64,000 bases of DNA, taken from Ascochyta rabiei. Taxonomy: Eukaryota; Ascomycota; Dothideomycetes; Pleosporales; Didymellaceae. The stretch spans positions 1,054,001 through 1,118,000 of the forward strand of contig NC_082418.1 of NCBI RefSeq assembly GCF_004011695.2. Direction: 5' to 3'. The stretch's first letter is position 1; each line of letters begins with the position of its first letter. Both the position numbers and the translations under genes were made by a program. Of the stretch, positions 55,269 to 64,000 are shown piece after piece. The notes below the pieces were generated by a model, which was not told where the DNA came from, made no database searches, and saw only the letters and a program-made list of their open reading frames with translations.

Positions 55269-56896
55269 GGTGATGTGAAGGTGGCTCGGAGCCTACGGAG
55301 GAAAGAGGGGGTCGATGGGGTTGACGGCGGTGATGATACTAGACGTTGAGCGCAAGAATCTCGCAGAGGCACGATTTGCCAAGCCCGTTCGTTATTAAGC
55401 ACACTTGATTGGGCGACTCCAATGGTGGACTTACCAGCCCTCCAATGATGGACTTCTCATCACCAATCTATGATTGCATGGACTCCGGCTGCCCAATGCC
55501 ACAGATATTTGAAGATGTGTGTTTGCTGGCGTTTTAATACCAAACCAAACCAGCGGCATGGAGTCCATTTGGGAAAGTCTTCACGGTTGATGGTGGCAAG
55601 CACACACAGCGTGCTCCTTCCTACATGAAAAGGTTTTGCAAATATCATTCAGCGAACAATGTGCACTTTCATCTCCACCTATCTTGAGGTGTTCACGACG
55701 TCTCATCGCTGCTGGATACATGCTCTGCACAGTCAGCCTGTTCTGGCCTGCAACCTGCATTACCCGAGTTCTCCCGAAACCCTTCGAGGTCACGCTTGCA
55801 CTCAAAATCGACGAGGTTCGGCTCCAAACCAGATTGCAGGCTGCTGTGAATCAAAACACAGCGTGTCAACTTCCACACCAGACAGGTGTATGGTTAGATC
55901 GGCAACTGACGGTGGAACTAACCAGTCACATGCTCTGTGGAGAGCGGCGACACTGCAAGTCATGCATTGCAGCAAATATACAGTGGAAGACTGCTTTTGG
56001 ATGCTGCAGTGTGAAGGCTAGCAGCTTGTGCAGAACAGCGGTCAGCACGAGCAAGACTTGCAGGAAGCTCTATATATCATACTGGGTTCAGGGCTCCTGC
56101 TTGAATGTACACAGTACGTATATTTCAGGGCCTAATAAAGTATAGTTGTTCAATATGATCTTCCTGGAACACTGTGGAGAGTATGAAATATGCAAACATG
56201 GTGTTTTGAGTACACAGACACGTTCACCTGGGGTCTACCGAGGTGAAAGGCTTCTCGTGAGGCCTGACCTCTTCTCAAAAGTAGATACAGCTCTTTTCAT
56301 CTGACATGTTGCAATACTTCTATACCCGACGACTCATGGAATTTCGTGAAGGGCTCAAACGAGTGCGGATAGTCTGGCAAAGACTGACGACATGTCGCCA
56401 GACCCCAGCGCATCCGTGAAGGCGGTGCGCTGGAGCTGTGCATTGCGGTGTTAAGAGAAGAGACTGGCCGTGAGCTGCAGGGTTTTGTGGCCCAGGGGCG
56501 TGCGCCCTTGGCGTGATTGTGCGTGCCTGTGCTTGCGACTTGCGTGTGCCTGCAGCTTCGCATCTGCTTCCGGCGCATTCACCCCCAGTGTTCGCTGCAT
56601 CGCAGATAGACGAGTAGATGCGTTGCTTCAGGCACAATGGCGGCCTGCGCAGAGCAGATCACGCGCTCACGACAATGGGAGGGCGGCTGCCCCGGCGCGC
56701 AGTCACCGCCTCGCTCCCATTGTCTGTCCCGCTGCTGAGCCCTCGCCGCAGCTTGCTGCATACAAATAGCCCCACGAAAGCTGTCTGCTACCCCACCAAC
56801 ACGTCTCGCATCACAAACACAACCCCGCGACGGACCCCCCAACCCTCTCGACACACTCCCTACATACCCGTCAGACACTGCTCCCACCGCCGCAAC
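55269..56896. other. Divergent region of CYT1 and the M1 aminopeptidase
   Basis: 1.6 kb with divergent genes on both sides. A 169-codon open frame at 55636-56145 has no recognisable domain and I do not call it. The last 220 bases are open in frame with the aminopeptidase and may be an alternative N-terminus (see findings). Confidence 0.5.
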
Positions 56897-59588
56897 ATGT
56901 GCAGACACTCTGGCGCAGACGTTCACTCCCACGTGGACGTCACCAAGTCCCGCGAGGTGCTGCCCACCAACGTCAAGCCGATCCACTACGACCTGACCCT
57001 CGAGCCAGACTTTGAGAAGTTCACCTACGAGGGTTCTGTGATCATTGAGTATGTACGTCACTGCAGCATAGCGAGGTTCCCCTACTAACCTGTCCAGTCT
57101 AGACGTTGTTGAAGACAGCACCTCCATCTCGCTCAACACCAACGAGCTCAAGATCCACTCGACGAAAATCACCGCCGGCGACGAGCTCATCTCCAGCAAC
57201 CCAAAGCTCTTCCACGATGGAGACAAGCAGACGACCAAGGTCGACTTCGACCACACACTTCCCGGCGGCAGCAAGGCGAAACTCACCATGACCTTCACCG
57301 GCACGCTCAACGACGACATGGCAGGCTTCTACCGCTCGTCGTCCAAGGCTGCAGACGGCTCGGACACATGGCTGGCCACATCGCAGATGGAGCCCACTGA
57401 CGCTAGGCGGGCATTCCCCTGCTTCGATGAGCCAGCACTGAAGTCCAAGTTCACAGTGACACTGGTCGCAGACGACAAGATGACCTGTTTGAGTAACATG
57501 GACGTGGCTTCGGAAAAGCAAGTAGACTCCAAGGTCATCAGCGGAAAGAGGAAGGCGGTCACCTTCAACCCCACTCCTCTCATGTCGACATACCTTTTGG
57601 CCTTCATCGTAGGAGAGCTGAACTACATTGAGACCAGGGACTTCCGTGTCCCTGTCCGAGTTTACGCTCCCAAGGGTAGCGACATTGAGCATGGCAGATT
57701 CTCGCTCGACCTTGCTGCGAAGACCTTGAAGTTCTACGAGGAGACGTTCGATAGCTCTTTCCCGCTCCCCAAGATGGACATGGTTGCCATTCCTGACTTC
57801 AGTGCCGGTGCCATGGAGAACTGGGGTTTGATCACCTACCGTGTGGTCGACGTCCTCATTGACGAGAAGAATGCTGGTGCCTCTACCAAGCAACGCGTTG
57901 CGGAAACCGTACAGCACGAGCTTGCTCACCAGTGGTTCGGTAACCTGGTCACAATGGACTTCTGGGAGGGCTTGTGGCTGAACGAGGGTTTCGCGACCTG
58001 GATGTCTTGGTACTCTTGCAACGTCTTCTACCCTGACTGGAAGGTCTGGGAGGGTTACGTTACAGACACACTTGCGAGCGCCCTATCCCTTGACGCGTTG
58101 CGCAGCAGCCATCCCATCGAAGTCCCCATCAAGCGAGCGGACGAAATCAATCAGATTTTCGATGCTATTTCGTACTCTAAGGGCTCGAGCGTCATCCGTA
58201 TGATCTCGAAGTATCTGGGCGAGGACATCTTCATGGAGGGTATTCGGAGGTACCTCAAGAAGCATGCTTACGGGAACACACAAACTGGCGATCTCTGGGC
58301 CGCTCTGTCCGACGCCAGCGGCAAGGACGTAGAGAAGGTCATGGACATCTGGACCAAGAAGGTCGGCTTTCCGGTCGTCAGCGTCACCGAGAACGCCGAC
58401 TCCATCCACCTCAAGCAGAACCGTTACCTTCGCACAGGTGACGTCAAGCCTGAGGAAGACGAGACCCTCTACCCCATCTTCCTGGCTCTGCGTACCAAGG
58501 AGGGTGTGAACGAAGAAGTCACACTATTTGACCGTGAAACCAACCTCAAGCTGAAGGACACTGATTTCTTCAAGCTCAACGCCGACCACTCGGGTTTCTA
58601 TCGTACTTCATACACCCCTGAGCGATTGGAGAAGCTTGGCGTTGCAGCGAAGGAAGGCCTTCTCACCGTCGAAGACCGCGCTGGTATGATCGCTGATGCT
58701 GGTTCCTTGGCTGCATCTGGCTACCAGAAGACTTCTGGCATTCTGTCGCTGCTCGACAGCTTCAAGAAGGAGCCTGAGTTTGTCGTTTGGTCAGAAATCG
58801 TCACCCGCATCGCCACACTGCGCGGTGCGTGGCTGTTCGAGGATCAGAAGGTTAGGGACGCGCTTAAGGCATTCCAGCGTGAGCTGTGCAGCGGCAAGGC
58901 ACATGAGCTGGGCTGGACTTTCACCGAGAACGACGGCCACCTGGAGCAGCAGTTCAAGGCCATGATGTTTGGTGCAGCCGGTCTCACGGATGATGCTATC
59001 ACCAGGGCAGCGTTCGACATGCTGGAGAAGTTCAAGGCTGGAGACAAGAAAGCCATCCATCCCAACCTTCGAGGCAGCGTCTATGCCATCGTTCTGGACA
59101 AGGGTGGTAAGGCAGAGTACGACATTGTTGAGAATGAGGCTATCAACGCTGAGACGAGCGTCGAACGCAACACTGCGCTGCGTGCTCTTGGACGAGCCAA
59201 GTCTCCGGAACTCATCCAGCGCACACTCGACCTCTCGCTCAGCAAGGATGTCAAGACCCAGGACATCTACCTGCCTTTGTCTGGCCTTCGCGGACATGCG
59301 GAGGGATGCAATGCGCTCTGGAAGTTCATCAAGGACAATTGGGATGAACTTGTGAAGAGGCTCCCCATCAGCCTGCCGCTTTTGAGCTCTGTTGTTGCCA
59401 TCGCTACATCAAGCTTCACACACCGCGAGCACATCAAGGATATCGAGGCCTTCTTCAAGGACAAGAACACCAAGGGCTTCGACATGTCACTTTCCCAGGC
59501 TCTCGACAGCGTCAGCGCGAAGGCTGCATGGCTAGAGCGTGACTCGGAGGATGTCAAGGCCTGGCTCAAGGAGCACAAGTATTTGTGA
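56897..59588 (+). CDS. M1 family zinc aminopeptidase (AAP1/APE2-like)
   Basis: Removes N-terminal residues from peptides. Exons 56897-57048 and 57098-59588 give 880 residues. The conserved start region is [20 protein letters not shown]. The exopeptidase motif is GAMENWGL. The zinc site is HELAH at 324-328 followed by the third ligand in NEGFA 18 residues on. Substrate-shaping motifs [19 protein letters not shown] and the C-terminal ERAP1-like helical domain ([20 protein letters not shown] ... [17 protein letters not shown]) are present. The 49-nt intron has a CTAAC branch and restores [12 protein letters not shown]. Yeast has two close paralogues, Aap1 and Ape2, so I give no single symbol. 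The ATG at 56897 matches a cytosolic form; an upstream in-frame ATG at 56675 could give a longer one. Confidence 0.95.
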
Positions 59589-60144
59589 AGGGGTCCTGTA
59601 GTGATCACCATTTACAACTTGTGACATCCAGGACAGAACCGAGATGATCTGAAAGCAAGTGTATAATAGGAATAAAGTAATAGACACATCACTCACATTA
59701 CGACCCGTTCGCTACTTCGAGTGCATGTGAATATTGGGAATGCACAGACTTAGTACTGACAATTCGGGTTAAAGTTGCCGTGTGCTTTCCGAAAGTGGAG
59801 ACGCAACGTCAGCACAGGTTTCCCCAACACGCCATCCCGCTAAACATGTGAGAGCAGCCTCTCAAAGCTTCAAGTCTAGCTCAGACACGAAATTCCATAG
59901 ACTATGCAAGACTCGACGCTGACGCAAGCCAATTCACTCGTTATACCCCTCCAAGTCTCACACGACTGGCGTTGACTACCCTCGCTGACCTTGGAGCATC
60001 ACAATGCTCATCGAATCCACCGAACACGACGCTTTCGTATAACTCCAGACAACCTCGCCAGACAAGACCAACACAACCATCGAACCATTATACACTTTGT
60101 CTCACGTACACAACGTGTGCAAAGCTCCGAAATTTCACGGCGCA
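59589..60144. other. Intergenic, no gene seen
   Basis: 556 bp between the aminopeptidase and SEC59, same strand. An A/T-rich patch follows the aminopeptidase stop. The last 150 bases are rich in C and A, like a leader. Confidence 0.5.
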
Positions 60145-63015
60145 ATGCATGAACCAGACCCCCCAGATGCGCAACTGGATGCGCCTACGGCTTCTGAGGT
60201 TGAAACACTCGAATTATTTCGTCGCTCTCCGCACCCATACCTCCGCCACAGAGCAGAGTTGAGTCATGCTCAGTTACCTAGCGAGATTCCCAGCAACGAT
60301 GCCTCGGCAGCCCGAACACCCCCTCGCCCGTCCGACCGCACAATATCAGATGAAGAGCACAGAAAACGCCGCAAACGCAACTCGCAATCACCTAGCGAGA
60401 GTGGCACCGAAGCAGACGATGAAGGCTATCAATTTGTGAAAGCATTGCCTGCCCCTCCCTTGAGGCCACGCAAGGGTCTCCGCGACAGACAAGGGCTCGG
60501 GCGAGAGGGGGGACTTAGCCCTTTGTTGACCCCAACACAAATCGAAGAGGAAGTGCGCAAATACTCCCAAGAATACTTCCACGATAAAAAGGACACTTCA
60601 CAGGGTGGAGTTGCATCTCCAACAGACAAGGAAGCAAATGCAGCCCGACAAAAGTACATCAAGAGGCGGCGCAACGAGGTGATTAGGAGAACCACAGAGA
60701 CAGCGCTGCTGGCTGTGATAGGGCTTCTTGCCATGAATGGTTGCGACTGTTGGCCTAAGCTGCTGGAGTGGCATAGAGGTGAGTGTGAATAGTAGGGAGA
60801 GAGCACAAAGGACATGGCTAATCTATACTTGGCAGAATTCGCTGTACATGCCGCAATCATGGCAGGTGTTTTAGGACTTTATCCTATCAGACTGCTTTAC
60901 CACTCATGGAAGGCGGACCCCCCCTCGGCACTACGACTTCGCCAGCGGATACGAGTACCTGCATCATTCGACCCGGCGCCTATTTTATACCCAGCTATCT
61001 TGCCCGCTCTGATATCGATTTCCCTTTTTGCATCATACCCGAAACCTTTGCTAGCTAATATCATACTTGGACTGGCTGCTTTGCCACCACAGCTCGTGCC
61101 GTTCGGCAAGCCATTGCTGGGCTATTCTTCGGCTCACTGGCTCATCTCCATCCTACCACTTCTAGCCTCGGAGAACACTGATATACCCTCAAAGCTGCTC
61201 GCATCGCGACCATACAAACTCAAACTTCCCCCACCGGAACAAGGACTGGACCCTGAGAGACTGGTGTCGCTCTTCGCGCTTCACCAAGCTCTGCTCCCGC
61301 CGCTCTACTACTTGACCACAACGAGTCTGTTGTCTACAGAGTTACACTTGCTCTCTATTGGGTTGATCAATCTTCTTATCTTCACTGAATCGCCGCAGGC
61401 GGACATTCTTAAGACACTGATGTGGCTCGGCGGCGTAGGACTCTTCGTATCATGCGGAAAAATCCTGAAATGGGGTGTTGCGCTTGCTAGGATCCCACGA
61501 TGGCGCTTCAGGCGTGCTGGGCAAATCATCAGAAACCAGCAATCTTTTCTGCAGACCTTGAACGAAAGCCTACGGCCCAAGCGCACCCGGAGTGTGGCGA
61601 GGGGGCATGTCTCGGACAGCGACGCAGACGACGAACCCATACTAGGAGGGCCACTCCGGAAGACCATCAGCTTCAAGCCGAACCTACTAGATTTGATGCG
61701 CAGCAACAACATAGCTAATGGACATGAGCCACAGTCGGCGGTGGATTATAAAGAGACTGGTCTTGACGAATTTGACAACAATCCTAGTCAAGCAAACGGT
61801 TCAAGAAGACTGCGAAGCAATACATTGCCCGCTTTAGTGGCCGACGACCATACGTCGAAACACCGGCTTTCAACCCGGAAACGTTCGAAGTCTATCGCAC
61901 AGTCTTACCTATCCTTGACACCAACACAGGCCTTGGTCCGGAAGTGGGCATACGCTGGGTACTTCTACGTGGTTGTTGTGGTGATGATACTCGGCCCGTT
62001 AAGATATGTCATTAGCAAGTATGCACTTGGCAACCACGAGCCGTTTGGCTGGGCCATAGGTTACCTTTTCGGGAACCTCCGCAGAGTACGGTGGGAGGTC
62101 TTCCACTGGAACCTGGATTGGTGGATACCCCTCCCTCCCATACGGGATTCAGATGACTTGGCACAGATAGCTGCGACCCTTGCACCAGCAGACTACGTCC
62201 GCAGCATATTATTCGGCGAAGCAAACACACGGCTACTGTTATGCGTCTACTGCGCTGGTACCATAGTCGTTGGTCTACTGTCCGTCTTCTCACTCTCCGC
62301 GATAGTCGAAGTCGACACGCGTAGAAAGGTCTTCCACGGTACGATGGTAGCCATGTTACTGCCGACCATCTATATCGATCCATGCTTTGTCGCGCTTGCA
62401 CTCGGTCTCGTACTCGCCATCTTCCTGATTCTTGACCTTATTCGAGCAAGTCAGCTACCCCCTCTCTCTCGACCTATCGCCAGCTTCCTCACACCATACG
62501 TGGATGGACGAGACCTACGTGGGCCTGTTGTCGTCTCGCACATCTTCCTGTTGATCGGCTGCGCCATTCCGCTCTGGCTATCTTTGGCTGGGGTTGATCG
62601 CGCTGGCGACGAGCCATGGGAAGGCTGGGAAGCTACTTCAAGAGATGTCAGTATGGTTGCGGGAGTCGTCTGCGTGGGCATGGGTGACGCAGCAGCATCG
62701 CTCATCGGCAGGCGCTACGGCAGACGCAAGTGGCCGTGGGCTGGTGGGAAGTCTCTTGAAGGCTCGTTGGCATTCGCTGTTGCCGTCACCATTGGTCTTG
62801 TGTCCGCTAGAGTCTGGCTGCATTTTGGCTGGGGTAATGTTAATGCGACACAAAAGACGGCTGTGGAGTTGGCAACCGATGCATTGATCACGGTTGGGAA
62901 AGCTGCGCTCTGTGCTGCAGGCGCCAGTCTCAACGAAGCGGTACTGACAGGTGGGAACGACAACGTCATCGTGCCTGTGGTGCTGTGGGTGCTTGTTAGA
63001 GGCGTTAGACTCTAG
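60145..63015 (+). CDS. SEC59: Dolichol kinase (SEC59)
   Basis: A CTP-dependent polytopic ER enzyme that makes dolichyl phosphate, the carrier for N-glycans, O-mannosyl groups and GPI anchors. Exons 60145-60778 and 60836-63015 give 937 residues, longer than yeast Sec59 (about 520) because of a roughly 190-residue polar N-terminal extension and a basic mid-loop (SLRPKRTRSVARGHVSDSDA). The N-terminal part contains a bipartite basic run (EEHRKRRKRN). Many hydrophobic spans follow. The catalytic region is C-terminal: EVDTRRKVFHGTMVAML, then VVCVGMGDAAASLIGRRYGR near 826 and GGKSLEGSLAF, the CTP-binding signature shared with the phosphatidate cytidylyltransferase-like family. The final GGNDNVIVPVVLWVL is also conserved. 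Works downstream of the sugar-nucleotide supply to which phosphomannomutase contributes. Confidence 0.92.
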
Positions 63016-63429
63016 TCATGTAGACAATGCATAGATTTAACGAACACATTCACCATCCAGTTTGTAGTGTTGGAAAATAGTGAAGGGTGAAAGGCAATTT
63101 TGGTCACTGAAGACTGTATGATTATGTCCGGAGGCCTTCACATCTAAGCTTACCGGGGTAGTTGCCCTTCGGCCTCAAGGCTCTGCAAGAAAGGGCGATT
63201 GGCCTCATACTCAATAACTACATAAGCACCGCACTCCTGCACCCCTCTCTCGCCGGTCTTTCTCGATTTCCTGCTACCCTTCGCACGCCACAACAATAGC
63301 CTTCGCCTACCGCTACCGCATACACTCACCGGCTTCCAGCAACCTCCTGTACGACCAACCTGTCACCAAACTCACGCCCTTCAGCCCCACCGTTGCCCTT
63401 CCAACTACTTCAACAACAACGAGTACAGC
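63016..63429. other. Intergenic, likely leader of the zinc-finger gene
   Basis: 414 bp. The last 200 bases are CT-rich (CCTCTCTCGCCGG..., CTTCGCCTACCGCTACC), typical of a fungal promoter and 5' leader. No gene. Confidence 0.5.
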
Positions 63430-64000
63430 ATGCAGCTCGCTGCACTTGAAAACGATCCCTCGACGTACGACAGGGCCACGTTGCGAGAGGAAGTCGACGA
63501 GGCTCTACCTGACAGTGGTGGCTTGTTCGTAGACATTACGCTCGCTTCACTCCAGGAGGAATCCACGGACGTCGATTGGCTTCAGCTTGATCAGGAGCTG
63601 GAGAACGGACCTTGGCGTGGCGTCTTTGACAAGGACACTTGCGTCCTGGGCGCTGACATGCAGCTTCTGGCCAATACGAGGTGAGTAAAAAAAAGAAACA
63701 GGCTAACAGAAGGGCAACAGTGTCGAGTATCGACTGGGTTTACGCATGGCTATGGAGCTGCAGGTCCAGGTTAGCGAACCTGTGCTAGAAATCATCCATC
63801 AGTCTACGGTCATGTCCACGGAAACCACACCTACTTTCGTCTGTCATGTTCAGTGCTGTAGGTTGAAGACTTTCAAGCGTCGTGCTGAATTAGCTCGACA
63901 CATGCTAACGCATGCTGACAAACGACAATTTCCCTGCCTAGCAGAAAATTGCAAGTACGCCTTCACCAGGAAGGACAAGCGTATCGACCATATGCGCGCA
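63430..64000 (+). CDS. C2H2 zinc-finger protein, 5' part only
   Basis: The gene runs off the window end. Exons 63430-63680 and 63721-64000 encode the first 177 residues or so; the intron is 40 nt, very short. The N-terminus is acidic and lacks a recognised domain (EEVDEALPDSGGLFVDITL). After the intron, two C2H2-type fingers appear. The first is CHVQCC with HMLTH, with unusual spacing (C-x4-C-x13-H-x3-H). The second is CLAENC-x12-H, cut by the window end before its last histidine. A transcription factor is the likely role; target genes cannot be told. Confidence 0.8.

Noticed and set aside
55636..56145. 169-codon open frame in the CYT1-aminopeptidase gap
   Set aside because: Cysteine/serine-rich without recognisable motif, conserved domain or plausible splicing; length is within chance for this base composition.
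1..64000. tRNA or rRNA genes
   Set aside because: I looked for GTTCGANNC T-loop boxes with acceptor-stem pairing in the intergenic regions and found no convincing cloverleaf. A covariance-model scan would settle it.

Overview
The window is nuclear DNA of a filamentous ascomycete (Pezizomycotina). The gene style and the mix of genes suggest a Dothideomycete, perhaps Pleosporales, but the order is an inference from memory. Genes are interrupted by short introns, mostly 49-80 nt, with GTRNGY donors, CTAAC-type branch sites and YAG acceptors. Intergenic DNA holds many short tandem repeats. There are no bacterial operons, CRISPR arrays or intact transposons. I reconstructed the exons by hand; in every multi-exon gene listed the reading phase closes across all junctions.

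Layout. 0-4.7 kb: 3' end of a PDR-type ABC transporter, an ERG26-like dehydrogenase (-) and a NAT9-like acetyltransferase (+). 4.8-11.6 kb: translation factor eIF3b (-) and a six-exon BAR-PH-ArfGAP protein (-). 12.8-15.7 kb: mitochondrial chaperone ATP11 (+) and phosphomannomutase (+). 17.4-24.2 kb: a small single-pass membrane protein (-) and a YOR1-like ABCC transporter (-). 25.9-29.5 kb: the splicing pseudo-protease SAD1 (-) divergent from chaperonin CCT2 (+). 30.9-37.8 kb: the unfolded-protein sensor IRE1 (+) and a NACHT NTPase of the fungal NOD-like type (+). 38.1-44.0 kb: proteasome ATPase RPT4 (-) divergent from RRP9 (+), then a WD40-cyclophilin (+). 44.2-50.2 kb: an MFS transporter (-) and autophagy kinase ATG1 (-). 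50.2-53.9 kb: a gene-poor stretch. 53.9-63.0 kb: cytochrome c1 (-), an M1 aminopeptidase (+) and dolichol kinase SEC59 (+). 63.4-64 kb: the 5' end of a C2H2 zinc-finger gene.

Most genes are conserved housekeeping functions, and neighbours are not functionally linked. SEC53-type phosphomannomutase and SEC59 both feed dolichol-linked glycan synthesis but lie 45 kb apart. The accessory part is the transporters, the NACHT gene and the promoter repeats. The observations most worth checking are: a CCT2 initiator ATG alone on a 3-nt exon; a cryptic mitochondrial-type N-terminal extension on the M1 aminopeptidase; four perfect 20-bp repeats, each with an AGGGG stress-element core, upstream of the MFS gene; an intron of the cyclophilin gene built largely from a minisatellite; and the NACHT protein with a low-complexity tail in place of the usual repeats. 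I did not find a clearly new multi-gene system.
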